DNA of 64,000 nt from an uncultured Eubacteriales bacterium (GCA_902796025.1 CADBNW010000110.1:1-64000), one strand, 5' to 3'; positions 34,218-44,983 are shown, counted from the stretch's first letter. Notes: generated from the sequence alone by a model not told the origin. Program-made: numbers and translations.

Positions 34218-35008
34218 TGTATCTGTACGAAACGCATCTGCACACCTGCCAGGGAAGCGCTTGCGGGCGCAGCGAGGGGCACGAGTACATCAGCCTGTAT
34301 AAGGACATGGGCTACGACGGCATCTTCGTCACAGACCATTTCTTTCAGGGCAATTGCGCCGCGCCCCGAAGCGGCCCCTGGGCAGCCCGCGTGGACGCGT
34401 ACATGAGAGGCTATGAGGACGCCGCAAACGAAGGCGCAAAGCGCGGGCTGAAGGTATTTTTCGGCATCGAGCAAAAGTTTGACGACGGCGACGAATACCT
34501 GCTGTACGGACTGGACAAGGCTTTCTTACTGGCTCATCCCGAGATGGAGGGCTGGACGAGGGAAGAGCTCTTTGACCAGGTGCATGCCTTTGGCGGCTGT
34601 GTGGTGCAGGCGCATCCCTTCCGGGACCGCGGCTACATCGTGCGCATCCATTTGCAACTAAGCGGCATCGACGCGGTAGAGGCCGTAAACATCGGCAACA
34701 AGCCCCATGAGGATGCGTGTGCGTTAAAGCTTGCAAAGGCGCTGTCCCTGCCCGTTACCTCCGGAAGCGACATCCACGGCGCCGAAAACGCCGTCCCGGA
34801 AAAAACGGGCGGCGTATACCTGAGCGAGCCTTTAAAGGACGGAAGGGATTACGCAAGGTATCTTCTCATGCGGCAGCCCATCAGGCTTCGCTATCCGCCG
34901 GAGCGCTTGATCGGGGTGCAGGCGCAGATGCCCGAAAAGGCATGGGTGGCCTATCAGCAGGAGCAAGAGACGACGTTTGATTTGAGCGCTGTACTGGAAA
35001 CAGAATAA
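34217..35008 (+). CDS. PHP domain phosphoesterase-like protein
   Basis: A 263-residue PHP-type metal hydrolase. Motifs are THLHTCQGSACG (first His pair), FVTDHF (Asp-His), GIEQKF (Glu), VVQAHPFRD (His) and SGSDIHGA (Asp-x-His), which together give the trinuclear metal site of the family. Possible substrates are phosphoesters such as histidinol phosphate or short nucleotides; none is indicated here. It starts within the stop codon of the aminopeptidase gene and ends at a terminator. Confidence 0.82.
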   Translation: MYLYETHLHTCQGSACGRSEGHEYISLYKDMGYDGIFVTDHFFQGNCAAPRSGPWAARVDAYMRGYEDAANEGAKRGLKVFFGIEQKFDDGDEYLLYGLDKAFLLAHPEMEGWTREELFDQVHAFGGCVVQAHPFRDRGYIVRIHLQLSGIDAVEAVNIGNKPHEDACALKLAKALSLPVTSGSDIHGAENAVPEKTGGVYLSEPLKDGRDYARYLLMRQPIRLRYPPERLIGVQAQMPEKAWVAYQQEQETTFDLSAVLETE

Positions 35009-35014
35009 ACGAAA

Positions 35015-35047
35015 CCGGGCTGCAAAAAAAAGCGGCCCGGCTTTGTT
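35015..35047 (+). terminator. Terminator after the PHP gene
   Basis: Stem CCGGGC/GCCCGG with a loop containing eight A residues, followed by TTTGTTTTA. Confidence 0.65.
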
Positions 35048-35638
35048 TTACTTTTCGCTCGTCAGATTCCACTGTTTGACGTGCCATCTGGCGCGCCTGA
35101 ATTCAAGGATGCTGACGGATGCGTTGTCCACGTCCAGGGGCGGGATGTGCGTAGGCGTATTTAGTGCCCACGCCGCGCAGGAACGGATGAAGCCCGCGTG
35201 ACAGACGGCGGCGATCCTGCTGTCGCTCTCGTCCTGAAGCATGCTCAAAAAGCTTGCGGCTCGGTTCAGCAAATGCATGCCGCTTTCGCAGTCCAAGCCC
35301 AAAGGCGCGTAATCAAAGCGCTTACGGCAAACGGGGTAGAGATCAGGATACAAGGACAGCATCTGCTGCGCCGTCTTTCCGCGCATGGCCGTATTGTTCA
35401 GCTCCCGTATGAGGCTGCAATAGCAATACGCGCGCCCGGGAAGCGCCAGCTCAGCCGTTTGCTGCGCGCGCTTTACGTCGCTTACGTAGATGCGGTCAAA
35501 GCTAACGCCGTCAAGCAGGGAGCGCGCCGAGGCGGCCTGCGTGCGTCCGGCCTCCGTCAGGTTGACCGGGGACCAGCCGGAATGCGTGCCATCGGCGTTG
35601 GCCTCGCTTTCGCCATGTCGGATCAAGTATAACAGCAT
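35048..35638 (-). CDS. Histidine phosphatase family protein
   Basis: A 196-residue phosphoglycerate-mutase-like phosphatase. LIRHGESEAN carries the phospho-accepting His, RELNNTAMRGKT the acid/base region and AAVCHAGFIRSC the second His. Typical relatives are CobC- or GpmB-type phosphatases; substrate is unknown. CGGAGG lies seven bases before the ATG and a TATAAT sits near 35662-35667 on the minus strand. It stands alone between terminator and divergent gene. Confidence 0.85.
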   Translation of the reverse strand: MLLYLIRHGESEANADGTHSGWSPVNLTEAGRTQAASARSLLDGVSFDRIYVSDVKRAQQTAELALPGRAYCYCSLIRELNNTAMRGKTAQQMLSLYPDLYPVCRKRFDYAPLGLDCESGMHLLNRAASFLSMLQDESDSRIAAVCHAGFIRSCAAWALNTPTHIPPLDVDNASVSILEFRRARWHVKQWNLTSEK

Positions 35639-35812
35639 AAGAAAACCTCCGTATCGGATGCATTATATCCGATTCCGCCGGAAAAAGAAACATGGCCAGG
35701 GAATTCTATACCGAATTTTAATTTCCGCTCCCGGCAGAGCCGCCTGTGAACAAAGTGCCCGGCCTGTGCGTCAAAGGTATCGCATCAAGATGCAAGGAGG
35801 AATTTAAATAGC

Positions 35813-36661
35813 ATGAAAAAGATCGTTTCTTTTATCAGCATATTCGTATTGCTTGCGCTCTCCTGCGCGCTGGCTGTGGGTCTGCCAAATCCCATTACGG
35901 AACACTCCAGCCTGGAAGAGATAAACCAGCTCTGCGGTACCGCTTTGCGTCATCCGGCGGTGATGGGCGTGACGGACGAGGTTTTTCAGACCATCGCGTG
36001 CGAGGGCTACACGCTTGCGCAGTATAACTTTCGCATAAACGGCTACGCCTACAGCTTTCGCGGGGCCAGAAATGCTGCTGACGACATCTCTGGCGTTTAC
36101 TTAAACGGCGCAAGCGCCTTTGGAGAGGCAAAACCCGAGCTCCTTTCTTACGCCCAGGGCGAGGGGCTCAAGCTTGCAAGATGGTTTGTGGGGGATGTGC
36201 AGTATACCATATGCATCGAAGACCCGGACGCGGTCATGGACGATGAGACCTTCCACCTGATCGCTGAGGAGTTTCGGGACTATACGCAAATCGACGATGC
36301 CGCAGATCTTTCTAATGGCATCCTTCGCACCTGCGATTATTGGGACAGAGTTACCGAGCGCGCATGGATGACGGTGGAACTTGATCCGGATGGGAAGACC
36401 CTTGTCACCGTCCATTGGGCGGACAGCGCGGAAAGCTACACCCAGTGGACCATGACGCTGAGCGCGGGAGAGAACGGACGCCTCGAGTATGACGATTGTG
36501 CCGCAAGATTCATCACCGTCGATGACGAGGGCAAAGAAACAGCCGCCATCGTTTACGACAAACAAAGCGGCTATTTCACCCTGAAGGACGGCGTGCTGTA
36601 CTGGGATGGCGCCATTGACGACAACTGCAAAGGCTGCGAATTCGTGCCGGAAGAAACGTAA
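35813..36661 (+). CDS. Hypothetical exported protein
   Basis: A 282-residue protein with a clear signal peptide (about 1-22, LALSCALA-VG) and no further membrane helix. I do not recognise the family. The mature part is acidic with alternating strands, and its end has two cysteines in DDNCKGCEF. The internal stretch YNFRINGYAYSFRGAR followed by DDISGVY resembles small secreted domains found in clostridial genomes. AGGAGG precedes the ATG at 12 bases. It ends 11 bases from the convergent SDR gene with no terminator between them. Confidence 0.65.
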   Translation: MKKIVSFISIFVLLALSCALAVGLPNPITEHSSLEEINQLCGTALRHPAVMGVTDEVFQTIACEGYTLAQYNFRINGYAYSFRGARNAADDISGVYLNGASAFGEAKPELLSYAQGEGLKLARWFVGDVQYTICIEDPDAVMDDETFHLIAEEFRDYTQIDDAADLSNGILRTCDYWDRVTERAWMTVELDPDGKTLVTVHWADSAESYTQWTMTLSAGENGRLEYDDCAARFITVDDEGKETAAIVYDKQSGYFTLKDGVLYWDGAIDDNCKGCEFVPEET

Positions 36662-36672
36662 GAGAAGATCAG

Positions 36673-37476
36673 TCAGTAGAGCTTTCCAAGGATAAAGCTT
36701 ACGAGCCTTCCCGGCAGCAAGCGGTTCAAAAGCGAAAACAGAGAGTACTTTGCGCCTATGCATCTGGTGGGAGCCGGATTTCGAGCATAGGCGCATTTTA
36801 CGACCTGCGCCGCCGCGTAGGACGGGCTCATGCCGCCCGTCTCGTCCTTTTCCATCGCCGACACGGCTTTGTCGATCCGCCCGCCATAGAGCTCGTCGCC
36901 TGTGTGATTTTTTTTGCGCTCGGTGGTAAAGCCGGTTTTGATGTCGCCGGGCAAAAGCACGCACACGTCTATGCCAAAGGGGCGCACTTCATTTCGAAGC
37001 GCCAGGGCATAGGACGATAGCGCCGCCTTGGAGGCGGAATACCACGCCTGGAAGGGGATTGGGAAAATGGCCGCCGCAGAGGAAATAAAAATGATCCTGC
37101 CCGAGCCGTTTTCGCGCATGTACGGCAGGACGGCCCGGGTGACGGCGTCCGCGCCCATGAGGTTTACCTCGATCAGGCGCATCGCGTCTTCCGGGCGCGT
37201 AAACTCCACCGCGCCCGATATGCCAAAGCCGGCGTTGTTTATGAGCAGATCGATGTGGCCGCAGCGGCTTTGGATCACGTTCACTGCGGTTTTCACCCGA
37301 TCCTCGTTTGAAATATCGCAGGAAATGTGATTTACGCCTGCGTAGCAGCGTTCGCGCCGGGACAGATCCCACACGTCCCAGCCCTTCTCATACAGTTGGC
37401 GCGCGGTTTCATAGCCAATGCCGCTGCCGGCGCCGGTGACGATCGCAACAAGCTTATCCTGGGGCATATGCTTCAC
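36673..37476 (-). CDS. Short-chain dehydrogenase/reductase
   Basis: A 267-residue classical SDR. TGAGSGIGYETA binds the dinucleotide, NNAGFGISG stabilises the sheet, the catalytic Ser is in IIFISSAAA, and YSASKAA holds Tyr and Lys. A short hydrophobic C terminus (RLVSFILGKLY) is present. Substrate unknown. It follows the hydrolase lipoprotein gene by six bases and is probably co-transcribed with it. Confidence 0.88.
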   Translation of the reverse strand: MKHMPQDKLVAIVTGAGSGIGYETARQLYEKGWDVWDLSRRERCYAGVNHISCDISNEDRVKTAVNVIQSRCGHIDLLINNAGFGISGAVEFTRPEDAMRLIEVNLMGADAVTRAVLPYMRENGSGRIIFISSAAAIFPIPFQAWYSASKAALSSYALALRNEVRPFGIDVCVLLPGDIKTGFTTERKKNHTGDELYGGRIDKAVSAMEKDETGGMSPSYAAAQVVKCAYARNPAPTRCIGAKYSLFSLLNRLLPGRLVSFILGKLY

Positions 37477-37482
37477 CCTTCC

Positions 37483-38736
37483 TTACTGCGGGGCCGCTTC
37501 CGGCAGGGACAGAAGATCAGAGTATTTGACCGAGGCTTCAAACTGATACCTTGGGTCACCGCGGTCCAAGGTCGTTTCGGCAAGCAGGGCTTTATCCGCT
37601 TGAAGCTGCAATACAACAGTCTTTCCATCCACGGTAAAGCTCAGCAGCCTTGAAAAATCGACCATCTCCTCGTTAAAGAGGATCTCAAAATCTCCGTTCA
37701 ATTCTTCCGTCTTTATGGAGACGCTGTTGTCCGCAAGGTCGATCCTGATGGTTCCCGTAGTGGTTTTGGGGGCGCGCAGGTAGTAAAAGCTGTTGGTTTC
37801 ACGAAGCTCGGCGCGGGTGGCCAAATCCCAGATCAGCGCAGAAGGATAGGGATCCCGCACGAAGGAAGCAAAGTAATCCGGCGGGAAGCAGTCGACGCGC
37901 GTAACGCTGCGCTCGCCGCTTTCCAGCCAGGCGCGGCTGTCGGTCATGACCATGAGGGGCTTTGGGGAATAGTCAGCGTAGTTGTGCCCGGCGTTAAAGT
38001 GGATGAGGGTGCGATGAACGTACCCGCCGCCAAAGGCCGCCTGCAGTTCGTCAAGATAGATCCCGTATTCGGCAGTCACGCTATGCCGGTCATAGGCCGT
38101 GTCAAACTCGCCCGCCTGCAGCTGGATGGGGAGATTTGAAAGATTTACGAGGCTAACGCCGTTTGGATGGCCGCTTGACATATTGACGGCGGCAAAGCGA
38201 TCCGCCATGCGCGGGGAAATGGCGTATACGCCGTCTCCGCCAGCACTAAAGCCGGTAAGATAGACCTTATCGGGGTTGACGTTCTGCGTCAATATCATAT
38301 ACTCGATCAGCCTGTCGTACAGGGGATAGGACTCCGGATTAAAGTGCGTGTCCCAGGTATCCCTTACGCCGCGCACAGCTACGTATACGCCGCAATTCAG
38401 CCACTGGCTGTAATAGTAGCCCATCTGCTCCCACTGCTGGTTATTGATGTCCGGCGTATCGGATTGTCCGCCGCCGTGCAGCGCGATAAACAGCGGATAG
38501 CCGCCCTCCGGCATTTTGCCCTTGACCGTGATCGTATAGCGCATGACGACGTCGCCAAGGTGAAGCGCCTGCTCCTGCGTCTCCTTAATCAGTGTTTCGT
38601 CCTGCAGACGGTTTTCGGCGTATTTGTTCCAGGCTTCCTCGCGGGCAAGGCGCATCTCGTCATTTGAGGAAGGCGCTTCTTCGGCAGCGCAGCCAAAGGC
38701 AAAGGCGAGGATCAGAAGAAGTATAAAAAGGCGCAT
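37483..38736 (-). CDS. PHB-depolymerase-like alpha/beta hydrolase lipoprotein
   Basis: A 417-residue exported hydrolase. The signal peptide ends LAFAFGC, so Cys at residue 17 is a probable lipid anchor (the -2 Phe is unusual). The catalytic domain opens with LFIALHGGGQSD, has GFSAGGDGVYA with the nucleophile Ser, and HFNAGHNYADY with the likely His; the LcP/PHB-depolymerase esterase group looks similar. A C-terminal beta domain of about 110 residues follows. AGGGGGT precedes the ATG at 38736; the longer frame has no site. Likely substrate is an ester on a surface polymer, which is inference. Confidence 0.75.
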   Translation of the reverse strand: MRLFILLLILAFAFGCAAEEAPSSNDEMRLAREEAWNKYAENRLQDETLIKETQEQALHLGDVVMRYTITVKGKMPEGGYPLFIALHGGGQSDTPDINNQQWEQMGYYYSQWLNCGVYVAVRGVRDTWDTHFNPESYPLYDRLIEYMILTQNVNPDKVYLTGFSAGGDGVYAISPRMADRFAAVNMSSGHPNGVSLVNLSNLPIQLQAGEFDTAYDRHSVTAEYGIYLDELQAAFGGGYVHRTLIHFNAGHNYADYSPKPLMVMTDSRAWLESGERSVTRVDCFPPDYFASFVRDPYPSALIWDLATRAELRETNSFYYLRAPKTTTGTIRIDLADNSVSIKTEELNGDFEILFNEEMVDFSRLLSFTVDGKTVVLQLQADKALLAETTLDRGDPRYQFEASVKYSDLLSLPEAAPQ

Positions 38737-38874
38737 GTTGAACCCCCTGCTGTTTTGTGATGCAAAGCCTATTATACACTGGAAATAGCTCCCGCGCAAG
38801 CGCGCCGTAGCGGAACGTGGCATTTCCCGGCAAAAAGACAAAAAAGTTTAATAAACTGTTCTAAAATGATATAT

Positions 38875-38903
38875 TTGCAAAGAAGCGCAAAATATGGTAT
38901 AAT
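38875..38903 (+). promoter_or_regulatory. Promoter of the topoisomerase operon
   Basis: TTGCAA (38875-38880), 17-base spacer ending TGG, TATAAT (38898-38903). Confidence 0.75.
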
Positions 38904-38956
38904 ACGATGCTGCAAATGCATTTAATGAACGATCTACATCGGCAATGGAGGATCCA

Positions 38957-40927
38957 ATGGCTCAAAGCTATACCGCAAAAGATATCACCGTATTGGAGGG
39001 GCTGGAGGCTGTGCGCATGCGTCCGGGCATGTACATCGGCTCTACCGGCAGCAGGGGACTGCACCATCTGGTATGGGAGATCGTGGATAACGCCATCGAC
39101 GAGGCCTCAAATGGCTACGCCTCTGAGATCAGCGTGACATTAAAAAAAGACGGCTCCTGTGAGGTGACGGACAACGGGCGCGGCATGCCCGTGGACATCC
39201 ACCCAAAGCTTGGCGTAAGCGCGGTAGAGGTGATTTATACCCAGCTGCACGCGGGCGGAAAATTTGACGATAAAAACTATGCTTATTCCGGCGGTCTGCA
39301 CGGCGTGGGCGCAAGCGTGGTAAACGCATTGAGCGAGTGGTGCACGGTGGACGTCTACCGGGATTTTACCCATTATCATATGCGCTTTGAAAGCGTGGAG
39401 GATCCCAAAACCCATAAGATCACCGCCGGAAAGCCCGTTGCGCCGCTTGAAAAGGTGGGAAATACTCGCAAAATGGGCAGTACCATCTGCTTTAAGCCCG
39501 ACCCCCGCGTGTTTGAAGAGGTGGAGTTCAACTCCGAAACCGTGCGCCACCGGATCAGGGATCTTGCGTACCTGAACAAGGGCGTAAAATTCATTTTTAT
39601 CGACGAGCGCATCCGGGACGAGCAATTGCGCCGCAGCGAATACATGTTCGAGGGCGGCCTTGTGGACTTTATCGGCTATCTCAACAAGGATAAAACCGTG
39701 CTCACAGAGCCCATGCTGTTTGAGGGGGATTCAAACGGCGTGCGCATCCGCGCGTGCATCCAGTACACGGATTCCTACACCGAAAGCGTGTTTTCCTACG
39801 TAAACAACATTCCCACCCCCGAGGGCGGAACCCACGAGACCGGCTTTAAGGCGGCGCTTACTAAGGCCTTTAACGACTACGCCCGCAAAAGCGGCGCTTT
39901 GAAGGAGAAGGACACGAACCTTAGCGGCGAGGATTTCAGAGAGGGCATTACGGCCGTGCTTGCGGTAAACGTAAAAAATCCCCAGTTTGAGGGCCAGACC
40001 AAGGGCAAGCTTGGCAACACCGAGGTGCGCCCTATCGTCGAAACCTGGATAGGGGAGCGGCTGAGCGTCTATCTTGAGGACCTTAAAAATCAAAATACCG
40101 CTCACGTCGTGCTGGACAAGGCCCTGAAGGCCGCCAAGGTGCGCGAGGCCGCCCGCAAGGCAAAGCAGATGGCGCGGCAGAAAAACGAATTGGAGGCCGC
40201 TCCGCTGGTCGGAAAGCTCTCCGCCTGCACGGGAAGGGACTGGAAGAAAAACGAATTGTTCATCGTGGAGGGCGACTCCGCCGGCGGCAGCGCCAAGCAG
40301 GGGCGCGACCGGCGCTTTCAGGCCATTTTGCCCCTTCGCGGAAAGCCGCTGAATTCCGAAAAAAAGCGGATCGACCAGGTGCTCGCTAACGAGGAGATCC
40401 GCTCCATGATCACCGCCCTTGGCACCGGCATCGGGGAGGATTTCGACCTTACGCGGCTAAAGTACGACAAGGTCATCATCCTGTCGGATGCGGACCAGGA
40501 CGGCGCGCACATCCGCGCGATCCTGCTTACGTTCTTCTACCGCTACATGAAGCCGCTGATCACGGACGGGCACGTCTACATGGGCATGCCGCCCCTGTAC
40601 AAGATCCAAAAGGGCGATAAGGCGATCTACTGCTACGATGATAAGGAGCTGGCGGAGGCCATGAAGGGCGTGGGGAAGGGCTACAGCCTGCAGCGCTACA
40701 AGGGCCTTGGCGAAATGAACCCCGAGCAATTGTGGGAAACCACCATGAACCCTGAGGGAAGAAAGCTTACCCAGGTGTCCATCGAGGACGACGCGGAGGC
40801 GGAGCGCATGGTCACGATCCTTATGGGCGACAAGGTGGAGCCCCGCAAGGATTATATCTTTATGTACGCGGATTTCAACAAAAAGGACGAATTCAAGCCC
40901 GTGGGCGCGGAAGGAGGCAGAGGATAA
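38957..40927 (+). CDS. Type IIA DNA topoisomerase ATPase subunit (ParE/GyrB type)
   Basis: A 656-residue subunit. The GHKL ATPase has EIVDNAIDEA, TDNGRGMPVD and YSGGLHGVGASVVNA; the transducer has QTKGKLGNTEV; the TOPRIM part has VEGDSAGGSAKQGRD and the metal motif DADQDGAHI; the tail has YKGLGEMNPEQLWETTM. It supplies ATP-driven strand passage together with the next gene. ATG at 38957 is chosen for GGAGG five bases before it; the in-frame ATG at 38945 has none. Whether the pair is topoisomerase IV or a second gyrase cannot be fixed from this subunit. Confidence 0.9.
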   Translation: MAQSYTAKDITVLEGLEAVRMRPGMYIGSTGSRGLHHLVWEIVDNAIDEASNGYASEISVTLKKDGSCEVTDNGRGMPVDIHPKLGVSAVEVIYTQLHAGGKFDDKNYAYSGGLHGVGASVVNALSEWCTVDVYRDFTHYHMRFESVEDPKTHKITAGKPVAPLEKVGNTRKMGSTICFKPDPRVFEEVEFNSETVRHRIRDLAYLNKGVKFIFIDERIRDEQLRRSEYMFEGGLVDFIGYLNKDKTVLTEPMLFEGDSNGVRIRACIQYTDSYTESVFSYVNNIPTPEGGTHETGFKAALTKAFNDYARKSGALKEKDTNLSGEDFREGITAVLAVNVKNPQFEGQTKGKLGNTEVRPIVETWIGERLSVYLEDLKNQNTAHVVLDKALKAAKVREAARKAKQMARQKNELEAAPLVGKLSACTGRDWKKNELFIVEGDSAGGSAKQGRDRRFQAILPLRGKPLNSEKKRIDQVLANEEIRSMITALGTGIGEDFDLTRLKYDKVIILSDADQDGAHIRAILLTFFYRYMKPLITDGHVYMGMPPLYKIQKGDKAIYCYDDKELAEAMKGVGKGYSLQRYKGLGEMNPEQLWETTMNPEGRKLTQVSIEDDAEAERMVTILMGDKVEPRKDYIFMYADFNKKDEFKPVGAEGGRG

Positions 40928-43384
40928 ATGGCTAAAAGGAACAGCCACGACGCACAAGGCGCGCCAAAGCCCGAGGTCATCATGCAAAAGACGATGGAGA
41001 GCGTGATGCACGCCTCCATGATGCCTTATTCCGAGCACGTCATCTTAGACCGCGCCCTGCCGAGGGTAGAGGACGGCTTAAAGCCCGTGCAGCGACGCAT
41101 TTTATATACCATGCACGAATTGGCGCTTACGCCCGATAAGCCCCATCGCAAGTGCGCGAGGATCGTGGGCGACTGCCTTGGCAAATACCATCCCCACGGC
41201 GACAGCTCTGTCTACGGAGCGCTCGCGCGCATGGCGCAGGACTTTTCCCTGCGCGCGCCGCTGGTGGACGGCCACGGCAACTTCGGCTCCATCGACGGCG
41301 ACTCTCCAGCCGCCATGCGTTACACCGAAGCGCGCATGACGAACCTTGCCGTGGAAATGCTGCGCGATATCGACAAGGACACGGTAGACTTTCACCTGAA
41401 CTTTGACGATACGCAAAACGAACCGGATCTTCTGCCGGCGAGCTTTCCGAACATCCTTGTAAACGGCGCAGACGGCATCGCCGTGGGCCTTGCAACCAAC
41501 ATTCCGCCGCACAATCTTGGCGAATGCATCGACGGCTGCGTGGCGCTGATGGAAAACCCGGCCATCACCACGCGGGAGCTAATGAAGTATATCCCCGGGC
41601 CCGATTTCCCGACCGGCGGCGTAATGGCTGCGACGCAGGAGCTTTACCAGGCCTATGAGACGGGGCGCGGTAAGGTTCCGCTGCGGGCCAGGATGAGCAT
41701 CGAGCAAGGCACAAACGGGCGAACTCTTTTGGTCATGACGGAAATGACCTACGGCAAAAACAAGGCTGCGCTGCTTGAAAAGATCCTGCGCCTGTCCGAA
41801 GAAAAGAAGGATCTGTTTAACGACATCTACGACATCCGGGACGAATCCGACCGCACAGGCATGCGCGCCGTTATCGAACTAAAGCGCGACGCCGACCCTG
41901 AGCGCGTGCTTGCCGGCCTTTACAAGTATTCCGAGCTTCAGGACACCTTCGGCATCAACATGGTGTGCATCGCAAACGGAAAGCCCATGCAGCTGGGGCT
42001 TAAGGCCATACTGGAATACTACATCAGGCACCGCAAGGACGTGGTGCTCAGGCGCACAAAATACGAGCTGGACAAGGCCAAGGCGCGCGCTCACATCCTG
42101 GAAGGGCTGATCATCGCCGTAGACAACCTGGACGAAGTGATCCGCCTCATCCGTTCCAGCAAAAACCCAAAGGAAGCCAAGGAACGGCTGATGGCGCGCT
42201 TTGCCCTTACGGACATCCAGGCGCAGGCCATATTGGATATGCGCCTGCAAAGGCTGACAAATCTTGAGATTTTGACTCTGCGGCAGGAATACGCCGAGGT
42301 TTTAAAGCTTATCGAAAAGCTGGAAGCGATCCTGAAAAGCGAAAAAAAGCTTATGAAGGTCATCAAAGACGAGCTGATCGAGGTAAAGGAAAAGTACGCA
42401 ACGCCCCGCCGCACCCTGCTTGTGGACGGTTTTGCAGAGAAGGAGATCGAGCCCTTGCCGCACATTGCGGATGAGACGCTTGTCTACCTTAGCCGCGCGG
42501 GCTTTATAAAGCGCGTCTCGCCCCGGCTCTACGAAAAAAGCGCCGCTGCCGGCGAAGAGACGGACGCGCTGCAGCTTGTGCCCTGCGACACGGACGCGCG
42601 GGTGTTGTTCTTTACCGACCTTGGCTTTTGCTATTCGCTGCCGGTGGATAAGATCCCGGAGTGCCGCATAAAGGACAGGGGAACGCCTCCCGGCGCGCTG
42701 CTTGCCGGGCTTGAAAAGGACGAACACATCGTGTCGGCGCTGCTTAGAAGCGAGGGCGAGGAAAAGCTGCTGTTTGTAAGCCAGGGCGGCATCGTAAAGC
42801 GCACGCCAGCCAGCGAATACGCGATCAACCGCGCGCGCTTTCAGGCGATCGGCCTTAAAAAGGACGACAAGCTGAAATGCGTGATGCAGCTTAAGGATGA
42901 AAGCAATCTGCTGATCCTGACTAAAAGCGGCATGAGCATCCACTTCCGCATGGAGGAGGTTTCCGTGATTGGGCGCTCCGCGGCGGGCGTAAAGGGCATC
43001 GCGCTGGCACCCGGCGACAGCGTGGCCTATGTGTACCCCAACAGCGAGGAGGGCGAGATCCTGCTGGTCAGCGAAAAGGGATACATGAAGCGCGTGCTGC
43101 TGATCGATTTCGACCTGCAGGCCAGGGGCGGCAAGGGCGTAAAATGCTTTGCCTTCCTCAAAAACGGCTCGAATGGCAGCTATCTTGCAGGCACACTGCT
43201 GGTGCAGGAGCCCTTTGAGTTCACTTATACCTTGAAGAGCGGCGAAAGCGCCCGCCTGTCCACGGACATCGTGCGCATCGAGCGCCGGGAAAGCAAGGGC
43301 ACCATGTACGCCATGTGCGTGCTGGACGACGTCATCACCGAGGTCAGCAAGGCCCCTGTCGCAGCTGCGGCGCAGGGCGCATAA
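40928..43384 (+). CDS. Type IIA DNA topoisomerase cleavage subunit (ParC/GyrA type)
   Basis: An 818-residue subunit starting directly after the ATPase-subunit stop, with AGGAGG in that gene's end. The winged-helix part has the catalytic Tyr132 in AMRYTEA and the [12 protein letters not shown] helix; at the site equal to E. coli GyrA Asp87 it has Gly97. A coiled-coil tower follows (residues 370-500), then a six-blade pinwheel. The only GyrA-box-like motif is QARGGKG at 731-737, late in the domain and with Arg replaced by Ala, which favours topoisomerase IV over gyrase. Ends at a terminator. Confidence 0.9.
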   Translation: MAKRNSHDAQGAPKPEVIMQKTMESVMHASMMPYSEHVILDRALPRVEDGLKPVQRRILYTMHELALTPDKPHRKCARIVGDCLGKYHPHGDSSVYGALARMAQDFSLRAPLVDGHGNFGSIDGDSPAAMRYTEARMTNLAVEMLRDIDKDTVDFHLNFDDTQNEPDLLPASFPNILVNGADGIAVGLATNIPPHNLGECIDGCVALMENPAITTRELMKYIPGPDFPTGGVMAATQELYQAYETGRGKVPLRARMSIEQGTNGRTLLVMTEMTYGKNKAALLEKILRLSEEKKDLFNDIYDIRDESDRTGMRAVIELKRDADPERVLAGLYKYSELQDTFGINMVCIANGKPMQLGLKAILEYYIRHRKDVVLRRTKYELDKAKARAHILEGLIIAVDNLDEVIRLIRSSKNPKEAKERLMARFALTDIQAQAILDMRLQRLTNLEILTLRQEYAEVLKLIEKLEAILKSEKKLMKVIKDELIEVKEKYATPRRTLLVDGFAEKEIEPLPHIADETLVYLSRAGFIKRVSPRLYEKSAAAGEETDALQLVPCDTDARVLFFTDLGFCYSLPVDKIPECRIKDRGTPPGALLAGLEKDEHIVSALLRSEGEEKLLFVSQGGIVKRTPASEYAINRARFQAIGLKKDDKLKCVMQLKDESNLLILTKSGMSIHFRMEEVSVIGRSAAGVKGIALAPGDSVAYVYPNSEEGEILLVSEKGYMKRVLLIDFDLQARGGKGVKCFAFLKNGSNGSYLAGTLLVQEPFEFTYTLKSGESARLSTDIVRIERRESKGTMYAMCVLDDVITEVSKAPVAAAAQGA

Positions 43385-43402
43385 AAGAGAATACTAAAAA
43401 CA

Positions 43403-43431
43403 CAGCCCATCCGCCTTGAACGGATGGGCTG
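43403..43431. terminator. Bidirectional terminator between parC-like gene and guaB
   Basis: Perfect stem CAGCCCATCCG/CGGATGGGCTG with a seven-base loop; TTTTTAG follows on the minus strand. Confidence 0.85.
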
Positions 43432-43445
43432 CTTGAATTTATACG

Positions 43446-44954
43446 TTACTTCATTTGGGAAGCGTTGGTGTGCAGGGTCACGTCGTGATAGCCGCCCTCG
43501 ACGATGGAGGTGGGGGACACCAGCGTGATCCGCGCCTTGTCGTGCAGTTCGCTGATCGTTCTTGCGCCGCAGTTGCACATGGTGCTCTTTACCTTGTAAA
43601 GGCTAAGCTCCACGTTGTCGTGCAGGCTGCCCGCGTAGGTGACGTAAGAATCCACGCCCTCTTCAAAGCTCAGCTTGCCCGCGCTGCCAAGATCGTATCT
43701 TTGCCAGTTGCGCGCGCGGTTGGAGCCTTCGCCCCAATACTCCTTCATGTAGGCGCCGTTTACCATGACCTTCGCGCCCGGGCTTTCGTCAAAGCGGGCA
43801 AAATAGCGTCCCAGCATCAGGAAATCCGCGCCCATGGCCAGCGCCAGCGTCATGTGATGGTCGTATACGATGCCGCCGTCGGAGCAGATGGGAACGTAAA
43901 TGCCAGTTTCGCGGAAGTAAGCGTCCCGCTCCGCCGCAACCTCGATGACCGCCGTGGCCTGTCCGCGGCCGATGCCCTTGGTCTCGCGCGTGATGCAGAT
44001 GGAACCGCCGCCGATGCCGACCTTCACAAAATCCGCGCCGGCCTCGGCCAGGAAGCGGAAGCCGTCCCTGTCCACGACGTTGCCCGCGCCCACCTTTACG
44101 CTGTCGCCGTAGGTATCGCGGATCCACTTTAAGGTATCCGCCTGCCAGCAGCTGTAGCCCTCGGAGGAGTCGATGCACAATACGTCCGCGCCTGCGTTCA
44201 GCAGGGCGGGCACGCGCTCCTTGAAATCGCGGGTGTTGATGCCTGCGCCCACGATGAAGCGCTTATTGCAGTCGAGCAGCTCCAGGGGATTTTCCTTGTG
44301 GGCGGCGTAGTCCTTACGGAAGACGAAATACTTCAGATGTCCCTCCGCGTCGACGATGGGCAGAGAGTTGACCTTGTGATCCCAGATGATGTCGTTGGCT
44401 TCCTTCAGCGATACGCCGTCCTGCGCGACGACCAGGCGATCCAGGGGCGTCATGAAGCTGGAAACGAGCTCCGTTCCGTTCATGCGGGAGACGCGGTAGT
44501 CGCGGCTGGTCACGATGCCCAGAAGCTTACCGTTGGGGCTACCATCGTCGGTCACGGCGATGGTGGAAAAGCCGTTTTTCTCCTTGAGGGCCAGCACATC
44601 CCGAAGCGTCGCGTCGGGCTTGAGGTTGGAGGCAGAAACGACAAAGCCTGCCTTGTAGCTTTTGACGCGGGCCACCATCGCAGCTTCGCTTTCGATGCTC
44701 TGCGCCCCGTAGATAAACGACAGTCCGCCTTCCTTAGCAAGCGCAATGGCGAGTCTATCGTCGGATACGGATTGCATGATGGCGGACACAAGGGGGATGT
44801 TCAGGCTGAATGCCGCTTCCTCGCTGCCGGGACGGAATTTGGTGAGCGGGGTTTTGAGCGAAACGTTTGCCGGCACGCAGTCCCTGTCGGTATAACCGGG
44901 GATCAGCAGATACTCGTTAAACGTGTGGCAGGGCTCCTGATAGTAAAAGGCCAA
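43446..44954 (-). CDS. guaB: IMP dehydrogenase
   Basis: A 502-residue enzyme that oxidises IMP to XMP for GMP synthesis. The barrel includes VSAIMQSV, two CBS domains are inserted at about 95-220, then [15 protein letters not shown], the loop [15 protein letters not shown] with Cys320, and [12 protein letters not shown]. The loop has [10 protein letters not shown] where bacterial enzymes usually read GPGSICTTR. The likely start is a TTG at 44954, eight bases after GAGGAGG, giving MAFYYQEP; the frame from 44975 would contain that site. A promoter lies at 44984-45012. Confidence 0.92.
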   Translation of the reverse strand: MAFYYQEPCHTFNEYLLIPGYTDRDCVPANVSLKTPLTKFRPGSEEAAFSLNIPLVSAIMQSVSDDRLAIALAKEGGLSFIYGAQSIESEAAMVARVKSYKAGFVVSASNLKPDATLRDVLALKEKNGFSTIAVTDDGSPNGKLLGIVTSRDYRVSRMNGTELVSSFMTPLDRLVVAQDGVSLKEANDIIWDHKVNSLPIVDAEGHLKYFVFRKDYAAHKENPLELLDCNKRFIVGAGINTRDFKERVPALLNAGADVLCIDSSEGYSCWQADTLKWIRDTYGDSVKVGAGNVVDRDGFRFLAEAGADFVKVGIGGGSICITRETKGIGRGQATAVIEVAAERDAYFRETGIYVPICSDGGIVYDHHMTLALAMGADFLMLGRYFARFDESPGAKVMVNGAYMKEYWGEGSNRARNWQRYDLGSAGKLSFEEGVDSYVTYAGSLHDNVELSLYKVKSTMCNCGARTISELHDKARITLVSPTSIVEGGYHDVTLHTNASQMK

Positions 44955-44983
44955 CGCATACACCTCCTCAGGCAATTTTTGAA

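Noticed and set aside
36662..36672. Hidden terminator between convergent genes
   Set aside because: The 11-base gap has no hairpin; any terminator would have to lie inside a coding region and I could not identify one.
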